From Gorillibacterium timonense (lineage in GTDB: Bacteria; Bacillota; Bacilli; Paenibacillales; NBRC-103111), in the NCBI RefSeq assembly GCF_001457415.1, contig NZ_LN881722.1, forward strand, positions 496,001-560,000: DNA of 64,000 nucleotides, in the 5' to 3' direction. Below are positions 8,748 to 21,600 of this stretch, in pieces. Within the stretch, counting starts at the first letter, position 1. Each line of letters begins with the position of its first letter. The notes beneath the pieces were generated by a model. The model was given only the letters and a program-made list of their open reading frames with translations, was not told the origin of the DNA and made no database searches. Both the position numbers and the translations under genes were made by a program.

Positions 8748-10087
8748 ACGGCTCCTCCCTTTCGACGAGGATACCTCTTCATGAAGCGAAACTGATCCGG
8801 CAGCTTCAGGTAAGGTTTACCGAAGCTAGTCATGCTGCACAAGGCTACGATCAGCAGAAACATCCCGAAGGTGATACCGAGAATGCCGAAGAAACTGGCT
8901 AGTAGCACAATCGGATACTTCACGAAGCGCATGGCGAAGCCCATCGTGTTGATTGGGATAACAAAATTGGCGATTGCGACTGTCGAGATGATGATGATCA
9001 TGATGCTGCTGACAAGCCCCGCCTGTTGGGCCGCTTGTCCCAGAATAAGCCCTCCGACCGTGGTGGCGGTAGCCCCGATATAGCGGGGCAGACGGATGCT
9101 GGATTCGATTAACGCTTCAATAATAAAGAGCATGATGAGCACTTCGACAAAGGACGGATAAGGTACGGCGGCCCGGCTTCCGGCAATCGACAAGGCGAGC
9201 TGCATGCGGAAGATCTCCGGATTATAAGAGACGATGCTGACGTAGAGGCCGGGCAGGAACAAGGTCAAGGCCAGGGAAATATAGCGAAGCAGAATCAGAG
9301 CGTATGAAAGCCAGAACTGGTTGTTGATGTCATCAAGCGAGGTCATAAAATCATGGAAAGCAGCGGGTGCTATCAAGGCTGAGGGAGAACCTTTCAGCAA
9401 AAGCACAATCTTTCCCTCCGATAGAGCGAGCGCGACTCGGTCCGATCGCTCCGTCACGAGCATGTTCGGAAATAGGGAAAATCTCATCTCGTTCATCAAA
9501 ACCATGAGCTCGCCGGTGGAGCTGACGGTGTCCACATGCAGCCGCTTTAAGCGCTTGCGGACTTCCTCAAGCGCTCCTTGCTCAGCCATTCGGCTGTCGT
9601 AGAGGACGAGGCCGTCCAGCTTGGACAGCCTGCCCGCCTTATAAGATTCCGCAATGAGCTCTGGATTCGGGTAGCGGGAGCGGATCTGATTCAGGCTCTC
9701 ATCGAGAACCTCGCTCAGCGCATACCTGGAGCCCAGGATGTTACTCTCGATGTTGGTCTCCACCGGGGCTTTGTTGGTGGGATTGGTCAGCGACAGCGTG
9801 AAGATTCGCCCCTGAACGAAGACCGCCACATACCCTTGGGTCAGCTTGCTCGTGAGCTCGCCCGCTTCTGTCGGCTTCGCTCCGCTGGTGCGCAGGGAAT
9901 AGACAAAGTCCTCCATTTCAGAATTCTCCAGAAAGGGAGTGATCACATGTTCACCTATACGACTATCGCTGCATAGAGAGGAGTAATAGACCAGATGAGC
10001 GTGACGGCCTTCTTGGATGAGTTCTCTTGTTTTGACATCGGCAGAATGTCCGAGTGCTTCAATGAGGTCGTTCAGCGGATTATTCAT
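8744..10087 (-). CDS. gerA: GerA-family spore germination protein (receptor 1, A subunit)
   Basis: I choose the ATG at 10087, giving 447 residues starting MNNPLNDLIEALG. The frame runs on to 10318, but that part crosses a terminator hairpin and does not look like protein. Landmarks are the soluble N-terminal part (VYYSSLCSDSRIGEHVITPF), ALSEGKIVLLLKGSPSALIAP (about 230), then five membrane segments with LFLPGLYVSIVSYNPE, RAAVPYPSFVEVLIMLFIIE and GGLILGQAAQQAGL. There is no clear ribosome site before 10087, so the start is less certain than the gene. GerA proteins form the ion-conducting core of germinant receptors. First gene of the A-B-C operon. Confidence 0.9.
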   Translation of the reverse strand: MNNPLNDLIEALGHSADVKTRELIQEGRHAHLVYYSSLCSDSRIGEHVITPFLENSEMEDFVYSLRTSGAKPTEAGELTSKLTQGYVAVFVQGRIFTLSLTNPTNKAPVETNIESNILGSRYALSEVLDESLNQIRSRYPNPELIAESYKAGRLSKLDGLVLYDSRMAEQGALEEVRKRLKRLHVDTVSSTGELMVLMNEMRFSLFPNMLVTERSDRVALALSEGKIVLLLKGSPSALIAPAAFHDFMTSLDDINNQFWLSYALILLRYISLALTLFLPGLYVSIVSYNPEIFRMQLALSIAGSRAAVPYPSFVEVLIMLFIIEALIESSIRLPRYIGATATTVGGLILGQAAQQAGLVSSIMIIIISTVAIANFVIPINTMGFAMRFVKYPIVLLASFFGILGITFGMFLLIVALCSMTSFGKPYLKLPDQFRFMKRYPRRKGGAV

Positions 10088-10157
10088 ACGGGGAGTATTT
10101 GCAGGTCGGTGGGAAAATATCCCGTTCGAACGTCCGGATTCTTCACGACTGCGGCTG

Positions 10158-10200
10158 GAAAATACAAAGCCTCCCGCATGCCTTGCGAGCATGGGGAGGC
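10158..10200 (-). terminator. Intrinsic terminator after the second glycosyltransferase
   Basis: Read on the minus strand, GCCTCCCCATGC (10200-10189) pairs with GCATGCGGGAGGC (10181-10169) over a 7-base loop, followed by TTTGTATTTT. It ends the glycosyltransferase transcript just upstream of ger operon 1, so that operon must have its own promoter in the 70 bases before 10087; I could not identify it convincingly. Confidence 0.8.
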
Positions 10201-10208
10201 GAGTCGGT

Positions 10209-11336
10209 TTAGGCTTGCTGTTCGAGAAGGCTGAGGATGACCTCGGAGCAGACATCTGGGTTAGTGGCGTTCTTGCGGTTGTCCCGGAGAGCTTGGCGCT
10301 TGGCGACAAAGCGGTCATGCTCCCGGACCAGCTTGCCGAACCAGCTTTCGATGTCGGCCGGCGATCCGATGAGGACGCCGTACCCGTTATCGATGAAATA
10401 CTGGGCGTTCTCTTCCTCTTGACCGGGGATCGGATTGTAGAACAGCATCGGAATACCCTTCGCGAGCCCTTCCGAGCAGGTCATCCCTCCGGGCTTGGTC
10501 ACAAGCAGATCGGCCACATCCATCAACTTGCCGATCTCCTTGGTGTACCCCATCAATTTGATGTTGGGATGCATGAGCCGGGGGTCTTCCGACAGCTGCT
10601 CCCGCAGCTTCTCGTTATTGCCGAGGCAGAAGATCATCTGCACCCGGTCGCTGAACCTGCTGGCGCGATAGATCAGCTCGTCTTCCTTGATGAGGCCCCA
10701 TCCGCCGCCCATGAAGAGCACGGTTGGCATATCCTTAAGCCCGAATTCGCTGCGGATCTCGTCCCGATCCATCGGCTTCCAGAAATCCGGATGCACCGGC
10801 ATCCCGGTAACCGATATAATATCGGAAGAAACTCCCTTCTTGATCAGCTTCTCCTTCACTTCGGGAGCAGACACCAGATAATGGTCGACTTCGGAGCCGA
10901 CCCAAGTGCCGTGAGCGTCATAATCGGTGATGACGGTAACGAGCGGAGTCGTCAGTCCGGCGCGCTTCAGCCGCGATACCACGATGCTCGGGAACATATG
11001 CGTGCAGACGATCATATCCGGCTGCAGCTGTTCAATGATCTCCTCCGTGGCATTGTAAAAGATGCGATGAAGGGCCATCGAGGTGAACCGGTTCAGCTCT
11101 TTTTTGTATTTGCTTTTATAAAGCTTTCCGAACAGCTTCGGCTGCGAAGTGATCGTCTTGCGGTACGCGGAGAAGATCCATGGGGCAATGGTCGGATGCT
11201 GAAACGCCCCGAGCTCGAGCACGCGGGTGCGGACCGAGGGGGAATGCCTGCGGAGGCCGACGGAAATCGCGTGCGCCGCTTGAGTATGTCCCGAGCCGAA
11301 TCCCTCGGATAGAAGAAGGATTCTTTTTTTTCTCAC
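10209..11336 (-). CDS. Second GT28-family glycosyltransferase (UgtP/MGDG-synthase type)
   Basis: The 375-residue protein has the same plan as the one at 4037-5215: LLSEGFGSGHTQAAHA near the N-terminus, VTVITDYDAHGTWV (about 140-153), VLFMGGGWGLIKEDEL, VADLLVTKPGGMTCSE and NPIPGQEEENAQYF. It should transfer a sugar from a UDP-sugar to a lipid acceptor, as UgtP does when making glucolipids; the true sugar is unknown. I prefer the GTG at 11336 over the ATG at 11366, because AAGGTGA lies 9 bases upstream of the GTG. It stands alone, with its own terminator at 10158-10200, and diverges from the glutamate synthase operon. Confidence 0.87.
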   Translation of the reverse strand: MRKKRILLLSEGFGSGHTQAAHAISVGLRRHSPSVRTRVLELGAFQHPTIAPWIFSAYRKTITSQPKLFGKLYKSKYKKELNRFTSMALHRIFYNATEEIIEQLQPDMIVCTHMFPSIVVSRLKRAGLTTPLVTVITDYDAHGTWVGSEVDHYLVSAPEVKEKLIKKGVSSDIISVTGMPVHPDFWKPMDRDEIRSEFGLKDMPTVLFMGGGWGLIKEDELIYRASRFSDRVQMIFCLGNNEKLREQLSEDPRLMHPNIKLMGYTKEIGKLMDVADLLVTKPGGMTCSEGLAKGIPMLFYNPIPGQEEENAQYFIDNGYGVLIGSPADIESWFGKLVREHDRFVAKRQALRDNRKNATNPDVCSEVILSLLEQQA

Positions 11337-11665
11337 GAAAGATTCACCTTGCCTTATTCCATCCAAATTCCCACAGACCGGCTCCTAGAGCCGAAACACA
11401 GGGTTCTATAAGTCCCGTCTATCATCATATCATGTTAGCGGTCCCGGAACAAAAAAAGAATTTTGGCGCTTTCATTGGAGCTTTACGCCTGGAAATGTCA
11501 ACCGGAGTGAAAAGCCGAAGGTTCCATGTATATAACTCTTTTTTATTCGTCTTTTGCGGATTATAAATTGTAATCTGACATGGCCGATGGTAATATGAAA
11601 TAAATATTTTGTTGGCTTTTGGATTTAACAGTTTTCCCTACTAAATTACGAAAGGTTGCGCGGGA
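11337..11665. promoter_or_regulatory. Divergent regulatory region before glutamate synthase
   Basis: A good sigma-A-like promoter faces right: TTGTAA (11569-11574), 17 bases, TAATAT (11592-11597), leaving a leader of about 60 bases before gltA. AAAGG sits 10 bases before the gltA ATG. I see no clear GltC or TnrA operator and no riboswitch. Confidence 0.5.
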
Positions 11666-14600
11666 ATGAAACTGAATGGATTGCCCCCTAAGCAGGGACT
11701 GTATGACCCTCGGTTTGAACACGATGCTTGCGGAATAGGCTTCGTGGCAAGCATTGAGGGAAAACCGTCCCATACCATCGTCCGACAGGCCCTTCAGGTG
11801 CTCTGCAATCTGGATCACCGCGGCGGCCAAGGCAGTGAAACGAACACCGGTGACGGCGCCGGCATTCTGATACAGATTCCGCACGCCTATCTGTCTCAAG
11901 CTATGGCGGAGCAAGGAATCACCCTTCCGGAGCCGAGCCAATACGGAGTCGGCATGATCTTTCTGCCGCAGGATGAATCCATTCGTGCGGCTTGCAAGGC
12001 TACGGTCGAGCGCATCGTGAAGGAGGAAGGGCAGACACTGCTCGGATGGAGAGAGGTGCCGACCGATAACTCCATGCTGGGCGACTCGGCGAAGGACAGA
12101 GAACCCCATGTCGTCCAAGTGATCATCGGGGCGAATTCTGTCGATTCTGCCGACGAGCTCGCCTTTGAACGCAAGTTGTACGTCATCCGCAAGCTGTCCG
12201 AGCATGCGGTTCACAAGCTGGACGGAGCGGATAGCTTCTATTATGCCAGCCTGTCCAGCCGGACGATCGTTTATAAAGGAATGCTCACCCCGGAACAAGT
12301 TTACCTCTATTATACCGAGCTTGGCGATCCGCAGCTAACGTCCGCACTCGCCCTCGTTCACTCCCGCTTCAGCACCAATACCTTCCCGAGCTGGGAACGG
12401 GCGCATCCGTACCGGTACATGATCCACAACGGAGAGATCAATACCCTTCGCGGCAATGTGAACTGGATGCGGGCACGTCAGGCGCTTTGCGACACGGACC
12501 TGTTCGGCGAAGATTTCAAGAAGCTGCTTCCTTTAATGGAGGAAGACGGCAGCGATTCGCAGATCTTCGATAATGTGCTGGAGTTCCTGTCCCTGACGGG
12601 TCGAAGCTTGCCGCATGCCGCCATGATGATGATTCCCGAGCCTTGGTCGAAGCATGAGACGATGAACCCGGCCAAGCGGGCTTTCTATCAATATCACAGC
12701 TGTCTGATGGAGCCGTGGGACGGTCCGGCCGCCATCTCCTTCACCGACGGCCGCGTGATCGGCGCCGTGCTCGACCGCAACGGTCTCCGTCCGGCTCGCT
12801 ATTACGTGACGACGGACGGCATGATCGTTCTAGCCTCCGAGGTCGGCGTCATCGATCTTCCGCCGGATCAGATCCTGAGCAAGGAACGTCTGCAGCCGGG
12901 AAGAATGCTGCTGGTCGATACCAAGGAAGGACGAATCGTGTCGGACGAGGAAATCAAGGGAAGAATCGTGTCAGAGAAGCCGTATCAGGAATGGCTGGAC
13001 CGTTACCTGATCTCGCTCGATGACCTCCCCGAATCGGCCGAGAAGCCGGTTGAAGCGGAGCCGCTGCTGAAGCGTCAGCTGACGTTCGGCTACACCTTCG
13101 AGTCGCTGCGCAAATTCCTGGAGCCCATGGCGAAGAACGGAGTCGATCCCATCGGTTCGATGGGCAACGATGCCCCGCTTGCAGTTCTGTCCGATAAGCC
13201 GCAGCTTCTGTACCATTACTTCAAGCAGTTGTTCGCACAGGTGACCAACCCTCCGATCGATGCGAACTTTGAAGAGATCATAACGGCGCAAGAGACGACG
13301 CTTGGAGCGGAAGGCAACCTCATCGATCCCGCCCCCGAAAGCTGTCGACAAATCCGCATCAAATCGCCGATTTTGACGAATAAGGAAATGGCGAAATTGC
13401 GCTCTGCTGGCTCCCAAGGCTTTAAGGCGGTAACGCTTCGCATGACTTATAACCCGCAAGAAGGTGAAGCGGGAATGGAAGCGAAGCTGGATGCCCTCTT
13501 CGCGGATGCCGACCAAGCCATTGCGGAAGGCGCGTCTCTTCTCATTCTATCTGACAGGGGAGTGGATGGCGACCATGCCCCGATCCCGGCGCTGCTCGCA
13601 ACGTCCGGCCTGCATCACCATCTGATTCGCCAAGGCACGCGCACCAAGGTTGGCCTGGTCGTGGAGTCCGGCGAGCCGCGCGAGGTGCATCACTTTGCGC
13701 TTCTGATCGGATATGGCGCCGGCGCCATCCACCCCTATCTCGTCTACGAGACGCTGGACGAGATGATTGCGGACGGCTTCCTCACCGGAGTCGATAGCGC
13801 GAAGGCTCACTATAACTACAGCAAAGCCGTTACCAAAGGCGTGGTCAAGGTCCTCGCCCGGATGGGCATCTCGACGATCCAGAGCTACCGCGGCGCTCAA
13901 ATCTTCGAGGCGGTCGGCCTGAAGCGTTCCTTCATTGATAAGTATTTCACCTGGACGCCCTCTCGGGTCGAAGGGATCGGGCTCGATATCGTTGCCCGCG
14001 AAGTGGAGCTGCGCCATCAGCGCGCTTACTCCGAGCTGGAAGGCAAAGATACGGTTCTCGACGCTGGCGGCGATCTGCAGTACCGAGCGAGCGGGGAAGA
14101 GCATCTGTACTCTCCGGAAGCCATTCATGCGCTGCAGACAGCGGTGCGCAGCAACAATTACGCCCAGTACAAAACCTTTGTAAAGCATATCAACCGCGAT
14201 TCGGAGAAGCAATTCCACCTCCGCGGCCTGCTGGAGTTCAAGCAGGGGCGCCGCTCGATTCCGCTCGATGAGGTGGAACCGATCGAGTCGATCTTCAAGC
14301 GTTTCAAGACGGGCGCCATGTCCTTCGGCTCCATCAGCAAGGAAGCGCATGAAGCGCTGGCGATCGCCATGAACCGCATCGGCGGCAGAAGCAACACCGG
14401 GGAAGGCGGCGAGCATCCCGAGCGGTTTACGCCGGATGCGAACGGCGATTCCCGGCGCAGCGCGATCAAGCAGGTGGCGTCCGGTCGCTTCGGCGTCACG
14501 AGCCACTACCTGGTGAACGCCGACGAGATTCAAATCAAGATGGCGCAGGGAGCGAAACCAGGTGAAGGCGGGCAGTTGCCGGGCCGCAAGGTATACCCGT

Positions 14601-16258
14601 GGGTCGCCGAAGTGCGCGGCGTTACGCCGGGCGTAGGCTTGATCTCACCGCCTCCGCATCACGATATCTACTCGATTGAGGATTTGGCTGAGCTGATCCA
14701 CGATCTGAAGAATGCCAACCCGAACGCGCGCATCAGCGTCAAGCTGGTGTCGGAGGTCGGCGTCGGCACCATCGCCGCAGGGGTTGCCAAAGGCAAGGCC
14801 GATGTTGTTCTGATCAGTGGTTATGAGGGCGGCACCGGCGCTTCCCCGCAAACGAGCATCCGCCATGCGGGTCTGCCGTGGGAGCTGGGGTTAGCTGAGG
14901 CGCATCAGACGCTGATCCTGAATAACCTGCGCAGCCGCATCACCGTCGAGACGGACGGCAAGCTGTTGACCGGCCGCGACGTCGTCGTCGCCGCCCTGCT
15001 TGGCGCGGAGGAATTCGGCTTTGCCACTACCCCGCTGATCAGCCTTGGTTGCGTCATGATGCGCGTCTGTCACCTGGACACCTGTCCGGTCGGCGTGGCG
15101 ACGCAGAATCCGGAGCTGCGCAAGCGGTTTGCCGGAGATCCGCAGCATGTCGTCAACCTGATGGTCTTCATCGCTCAAGAGGTCCGCGAGATCATGGCGG
15201 AGCTCGGCTTCCGCACCATCGCCGAGATGGTCGGCCGCACCGATGTGTTGGAGCCGAAGAAGGCTATCACACACTGGAAGGCGAAGGGCATCGACTTGTC
15301 GGCCCTCCTCTACCAGCCGGAAGTGCCCGACACCGTCGGACGCTCCTGTACGGAGGAGCAGGATCACGGTCTGGACCGCTCTCTCGACGTTACCAAGCTG
15401 CTTGCGGTGTGCAAGCCAGCTCTTGATAACGGGGACCATGTGCATGCGATCATGCCGATCAAGAACGTCAACCGCGTCGTGGGTACGGTTCTGGGCAGCG
15501 AAGTCACCCGCCGCTATGGAGCAGAAGGGCTGCCGAACGATACGATCCGGCTTCACTTCAACGGTTCGGCCGGGCAGAGCTTCGGAGCCTTCGTTCCGAA
15601 GGGAATCACCCTGTCGCTCGAAGGAGACGCCAACGACTATGTCGGCAAAGGGCTCTCCGGAGGGAAGGTCATCATCTTCCCGTCGAAGCTTTCGGCATTC
15701 GTGCCCGAGGACAACATCATTCTCGGCAACGTCGCCTTGTACGGTGCTACTGATGGGGAAGCCTACTTCCGCGGCCGGGCCGGCGAACGGTTCTGCGTCC
15801 GCAACAGCGGCGTGCGCGCGGTTGTTGAAGGAGTCGGCGACCACGGATGTGAATACATGACCGGAGGTCGGGTCGCCGTCTTGGGCAAGACCGGGCGTAA
15901 CTTTGCCGCCGGGATGTCCGGCGGGGTCGCATACGTCTACAACAAGGCCGGCGATTTCGATACCAAGGTCAACAAAGAGATGGTCCTGCTGGAGCAGGTA
16001 ACCGAGCATTATGAGGTCAACGAGCTCAGAACAATGATCCGTAATCACCATAAATTCACCGGCAGCACGGTTGCTCAGCGCATTCTGGAGAACTGGGAAG
16101 AGGAGATCTTCCACTTCGTGAAGGTCATTCCCAAGGACTACAAGCGGATGTTCGAAGCCATTGAAAACGGCAAAAACTCCGGGTTGTCTAACGAGCAGGC
16201 GGTCATGGCTGCCTTCGAGGAAAACATGCGTGACGCAAGCCGTGTGAGCGGAAACTGA
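11666..16258 (+). CDS. gltA: Glutamate synthase (NADPH) large subunit
   Basis: The 1530-residue protein begins with a short propeptide and the class II glutaminase nucleophile Cys22 in [11 protein letters not shown]; the matching [10 protein letters not shown] and [11 protein letters not shown] loops follow. The central and FMN/synthase domains carry [25 protein letters not shown] and [12 protein letters not shown], and the 3Fe-4S cluster ligands are in [15 protein letters not shown]. The C-terminal GXGXG beta-helix ends the protein. It takes ammonia from glutamine, channels it to 2-oxoglutarate and makes glutamate with electrons supplied by the small subunit. It is followed 19 bases later by gltB with a strong GGAGGAG site. 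Full length, no damage seen. Confidence 0.98.
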   Translation: MKLNGLPPKQGLYDPRFEHDACGIGFVASIEGKPSHTIVRQALQVLCNLDHRGGQGSETNTGDGAGILIQIPHAYLSQAMAEQGITLPEPSQYGVGMIFLPQDESIRAACKATVERIVKEEGQTLLGWREVPTDNSMLGDSAKDREPHVVQVIIGANSVDSADELAFERKLYVIRKLSEHAVHKLDGADSFYYASLSSRTIVYKGMLTPEQVYLYYTELGDPQLTSALALVHSRFSTNTFPSWERAHPYRYMIHNGEINTLRGNVNWMRARQALCDTDLFGEDFKKLLPLMEEDGSDSQIFDNVLEFLSLTGRSLPHAAMMMIPEPWSKHETMNPAKRAFYQYHSCLMEPWDGPAAISFTDGRVIGAVLDRNGLRPARYYVTTDGMIVLASEVGVIDLPPDQILSKERLQPGRMLLVDTKEGRIVSDEEIKGRIVSEKPYQEWLDRYLISLDDLPESAEKPVEAEPLLKRQLTFGYTFESLRKFLEPMAKNGVDPIGSMGNDAPLAVLSDKPQLLYHYFKQLFAQVTNPPIDANFEEIITAQETTLGAEGNLIDPAPESCRQIRIKSPILTNKEMAKLRSAGSQGFKAVTLRMTYNPQEGEAGMEAKLDALFADADQAIAEGASLLILSDRGVDGDHAPIPALLATSGLHHHLIRQGTRTKVGLVVESGEPREVHHFALLIGYGAGAIHPYLVYETLDEMIADGFLTGVDSAKAHYNYSKAVTKGVVKVLARMGISTIQSYRGAQIFEAVGLKRSFIDKYFTWTPSRVEGIGLDIVAREVELRHQRAYSELEGKDTVLDAGGDLQYRASGEEHLYSPEAIHALQTAVRSNNYAQYKTFVKHINRDSEKQFHLRGLLEFKQGRRSIPLDEVEPIESIFKRFKTGAMSFGSISKEAHEALAIAMNRIGGRSNTGEGGEHPERFTPDANGDSRRSAIKQVASGRFGVTSHYLVNADEIQIKMAQGAKPGEGGQLPGRKVYPWVAEVRGVTPGVGLISPPPHHDIYSIEDLAELIHDLKNANPNARISVKLVSEVGVGTIAAGVAKGKADVVLISGYEGGTGASPQTSIRHAGLPWELGLAEAHQTLILNNLRSRITVETDGKLLTGRDVVVAALLGAEEFGFATTPLISLGCVMMRVCHLDTCPVGVATQNPELRKRFAGDPQHVVNLMVFIAQEVREIMAELGFRTIAEMVGRTDVLEPKKAITHWKAKGIDLSALLYQPEVPDTVGRSCTEEQDHGLDRSLDVTKLLAVCKPALDNGDHVHAIMPIKNVNRVVGTVLGSEVTRRYGAEGLPNDTIRLHFNGSAGQSFGAFVPKGITLSLEGDANDYVGKGLSGGKVIIFPSKLSAFVPEDNIILGNVALYGATDGEAYFRGRAGERFCVRNSGVRAVVEGVGDHGCEYMTGGRVAVLGKTGRNFAAGMSGGVAYVYNKAGDFDTKVNKEMVLLEQVTEHYEVNELRTMIRNHHKFTGSTVAQRILENWEEEIFHFVKVIPKDYKRMFEAIENGKNSGLSNEQAVMAAFEENMRDASRVSGN

Positions 16259-16277
16259 CGGAGGAGGAGAGCAAACG

Positions 16278-17762
<1,485 letters not shown>

Positions 17763-17794
17763 TCGCCTGATTTGAACAGGCTGTATCAACTAAG

Positions 17795-17837
17795 AGAGCC
17801 GATCCCTTTACTCGATTGAAGGGATCGGCTCTTTCTT
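17795..17837 (+). terminator. Terminator of the gltAB operon
   Basis: A perfect 14-bp stem, AGAGCCGATCCCTT (17795-17808) with its complement (17819-17832), has a 10-base loop and is followed by TTCTTC. Confidence 0.85.
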
Positions 17838-17932
17838 CATTCTGTCAACCGCAGCAATGTCCTTCGGTTGACCATTTCACCTGACTAGGCTTGCAGGAGA
17901 GGCGTTCGCTTAAGCAATTCGAAATAAATGTG

Positions 17933-18184
17933 CTATTTGAAAAAGGAAAAATAAAAACCGATTGCAACCATGAGGATAAACACGGTCATGACGAAGTAAC
18001 CAAAGTAGCGCAGCGGCTTCGGCATAGTGGCCAAATCAGTTTTTTTCATCGGACCGCCGCCCGTTATTCTTGCGAGTTCCTCAAGCTGGGGATCCACGTA
18101 AGCGACACTTTCTTCGGATATGTTTTTTTCACCGCTTTGAGATTCATGCGGCTTACGTTCCGATGGGGAAGAGGACGAAATCAT
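17933..18184 (-). CDS. Small single-pass membrane protein of unknown function
   Basis: The 83-residue protein has a Ser/Glu-rich soluble N-terminal half, a conserved-looking linker (DPQLEELARITGGGPMKKTD, then MPKPLRYFGYF) and one membrane helix at the C-terminal end (FVMTVFILMVAIGFYFSF). The N-terminal half should face the cytoplasm. GAGGAG is 6 bases before the ATG at 18184; a GTG directly before it (18187) is too close to the site. I do not recognise the family. It lies between the gltAB terminator and the repeat region. Confidence 0.72.
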   Translation of the reverse strand: MISSSSPSERKPHESQSGEKNISEESVAYVDPQLEELARITGGGPMKKTDLATMPKPLRYFGYFVMTVFILMVAIGFYFSFFK

Positions 18185-18275
18185 CACAATCTCCTCACTT
18201 CTTATGGTTTTTTATACACAATATAGCAATATCTCCCTTCGCTTACCACTCCAATATCAAGGGAGCAGCATCAGC

Positions 18276-18475
18276 AGCGGACTAAGTACGTTTTCAACTC
18301 CAAGCCCATGGTTCCAGCACCCCCTCCCATACCTATTGACGCCGAATCTTATCCGCACGATTAGGTTGAAAGCGGACTAAGTACGTTTTCAACTCCAAGC
18401 CCATGGTTCCAGCACCCCCTCCCATACCTATTGACGCCGAATCTTATCCGCACGATTAGGTTGAAAGCGGACTAG
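18276..18475. repeat. Tandem dimer of a 95-bp repeat (locus A)
   Basis: Two practically identical copies with a period of exactly 95 bases: the marker AGCGGACTA occurs at 18276, 18371 and 18466. Read on the minus strand, each copy contains CGTGCGGATAAG, CGGCGTCAAT, GGTATGG and GGGTGC in order, and is bounded by CTTTCAAC-like and GTTGAAA-like inverted ends. The same order occurs at 31871-32056 (a dimer) and 48927-49025 (a single copy). No protein is encoded. It lies before the activase-like gene, whose start is about 195 bases away. Confidence 0.85.
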
Positions 18476-18670
18476 GCATAAAGATCTCCGCCGATAGGCG
18501 CAAAATTCGTCAAACGTTGCGAAATCTTTCTTTTTTCAGTGAAGGAAATAGGGGATGAAAAGGGAAGTAGGAGAAGAGGGTAATTTTTTTGAGCGTGTGT
18601 GCGGATTCTTTTGACCGACATGTACTGTTCGTTCTCCATGCTCGTATATTTAGATTGAAGGTGATGCCTC

Positions 18671-21600
18671 ATGATCATGCATATCGGACTTGACGTCGGC
18701 TCAACGACCGCCAAGATGGTTGCGGTTGACCAATTGGGCACCATAGTCTACCATTCCTACCGTCGTCACTTGTCAGATGTCAAAAATACCGTCACGGCTC
18801 TCTTGTCTGAGCTGCGCCGAGAGTTCCCGGGAGCACGGGCGACCTTGAACATCAGTGGGTCGGCCGGTCTTTCCCTGTCTAAACATATGGAGGTTCCTTT
18901 CATCCAGGAGGTCATCGCTTGTACGCAGGCGGTGGAGCGCTTCATCCCTGAAACCGATGTCGTGATCGAACTGGGCGGAGAGGACGCCAAAATCATCTAC
19001 TTCCGCGGTGGCATTGAGCAGCGGATGAATTCGGCATGCGCCGGGGGCACGGGTGCCTTCATCGATCAGATCGCCTCGCTGTTACAGACGGATGCCGAAG
19101 GCCTCAATCAGTTGGCGCGCCAGTATGAAACGATCTATCCGATCGCTTCTCGCTGCGGCGTGTTCGCCAAGACGGATGTTCAACCGTTGCTGAATGAAGG
19201 AGCACGGCGCGAGGATATCGCCGCGTCCATCTTTCAGAGCGTGGTTAATCAGACCATTGGCGGACTCGCTTGCGGAAGGCCGATTCGCGGCAAGGTTGCG
19301 TTTCTCGGCGGTCCGTTGACGTTCCTCTCCGAGCTCCGAGCCCGTTTTATCGAAACGCTCTCTCTTCGCGAGGAAGAGGCGATATTCCCGGACAACGCCC
19401 AGTATTTCGTAGCGCTTGGCGCAGCATTCAATAGCGGCGCGGCTTTCTTCAGCGAGCGGGAACAGGCTCTTCCCGTCGACGAGTGGTCGCGGAGGCTCAG
19501 CCGTCTCACTTGGCAGCCCGAGGAGCGGGAATCTGAGCCGCTGCCTCCTCTATTCGCGGATGAAGGCGAGCTCTTCGCTTTCCGTTCCCGCCATGCGGAG
19601 GCAACCGCTCCGAGAGGCGACCTCGCTGGTTATGTTGGGCCGTGCTTCCTCGGCATCGATGCCGGTTCAACGACGACCAAGGTCGTGCTCATCGGCAGAG
19701 ACGATGAGATTCTGTTTACGTATTACGGCAGCAACCAGGGCAATCCGCTCCATTCCGTAACCGAAGCCTTGAAGCAGCTCTATGAGGCTCTTCCGCCTAC
19801 GGCTTATCTCGCCAAGTCAGCTGTGACCGGATACGGCGAAGGCCTCGTCAAGGCAGCGCTGCGCATCGATATCGGAGAGATTGAGACGGTCGCCCATTAC
19901 AAGGCTGCCGTCAAATTCCGCCCGGATGCCGACTTCATCCTCGACATCGGCGGGCAGGACATGAAGTGCATGAAGATCAAGAACGGGACCATCGACAGCC
20001 TGCTGTTGAACGAAGCATGCTCGGCCGGCTGCGGTTCGTTCCTCGAGAGCTTTGCAAGCGCGCTCGGCCTGCCGATTCAGGATTTTGCCGCGCAGGCGCT
20101 CACCGCCAGCCATCCTGTCGATCTCGGCTCGCGCTGCACAGTCTTCATGAATTCCAAGGTCAAGCAGGTGCAGAAGGAAGGCGCAACCGTCGCCGACCTG
20201 TCGGCGGGCTTGTCTTATTCCGTCGTCAAAAATGCGCTGCAGAAGGTCATCAAGCTGCGTAATCCCGAAGATCTAGGCGAGCGAGTCGTCGTTCAAGGCG
20301 GCACCTTCTTGAACGAAGCCGTGCTGCGCGCGTTTGAAATCCTGACCGGACGGGAAGCGGTGCGTCCAGACACGGCGGGAATCATGGGTGCTTACGGCGC
20401 GGCTCTGATCGCCAAAGAGCGCCATCAGGAAGCGGCACAGCCGGAAGCAGCAGCCGCAACCGGATTGGCCGAGGCGATCTGCGACCTCGAGCTTGCTGAC
20501 GCACCCGCCGCTGCTTCCGTCAGCGCGGTTCTTCCCCGCGAAGCCCTCGACGGCTTCACCTACGAGGTGAGCCGCAGGCGCTGCAAGCTGTGCGGCAATC
20601 ACTGTCTCTTGACCGTGAATCGCTTCCCTGACCGCAGCTTTCACATCACCGGCAACCGCTGCGAGCGCGGAGCAGGGATCAAGCGAACGGAGCAGGCGCT
20701 TCCCAATCTTTACGACTACAAGTACAAGCGGATTTTTGCTTACGAACCGCTTCCGCCCGAGCAGGCGGAACGGGGAACGGTCGGCATTCCGCGGGTTTTG
20801 AACCTGTACGAGAACTATCCGTTCTGGCATACCTTTTTCACGGCGCTGCGCTTTCGGGTTGAGCTCTCCGGCCGCTCCTCCAAGGAGCTGTTCGAAAAAG
20901 GGATGGAGACCATCCCTTCCGAATCGGTCTGCTATCCGGCCAAGCTCGTCCACGGCCATATCGCATCCCTCGCCGAAGAAGGATGCCGCCTGATCTTCTA
21001 TCCCTCGGTCATGTATGAAGAGCAGGAGGCTCCGGAAGCGACCAATCATTTCAACTGTCCGGTCGTGACGTCCTATCCCGAGGTGATCCGCACCAACATG
21101 GACCTGTTCCGCGAGGAAGGGATGAAGCTTCTCAGTCCCTTTTTGACGCTGGATGACAAGCAGGCCTTGAGCAAGGAGCTTGCTCGGACGTTCCCGTCCA
21201 TTCCCTCGAAGGAAATCCGGGAGGCCGTGGAGCGGGCATGGGAAGAAAATGAACGCGTGCGTGCGGATATCCGCCAGAAGGGTGAAGAAACGCTGGAGTT
21301 CTTGAGGCAAACGGGCAAAAAAGGCATCGTGCTGAGCGGGCGGCCGTATCATGTCGATCCGGAGATTCACCATGGCATTCCCGATCTGATCGCGAGTCTC
21401 GATATGGCGGTGCTCACCGAGGATTCCGTCGCTCACCTGGGCGAAATTACGGAGCCTCTGCGGGTCGTGAACCAATGGAAATACCATTCCCGTCTCTACC
21501 GTGCAGCGAGCTTTGTTAGCCATCACGATAACCTGGAATTGGTTCAGCTCACTTCCTTCGGCTGCGGACTGGATGCCGTCACGGCCGATATGGTCCAGGA

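Noticed and set aside
10088..10318. N-terminal extension of GerA (receptor 1) up to 10318
   Set aside because: This part overlaps the end of the glycosyltransferase gene and its terminator, and its Ser/Arg/Pro-rich translation is unlike GerA N-termini.
10017..11312. 431-codon frame opposite the second glycosyltransferase
   Set aside because: It crosses the terminator hairpin at 10158-10200 and lies over a gene with clear GT28 motifs on the other strand.
18276..18475. CRISPR-like array
   Set aside because: Only two units with a 95-base period and no spacer variation; no cas genes nearby. It is a tandem dimer of a dispersed repeat.
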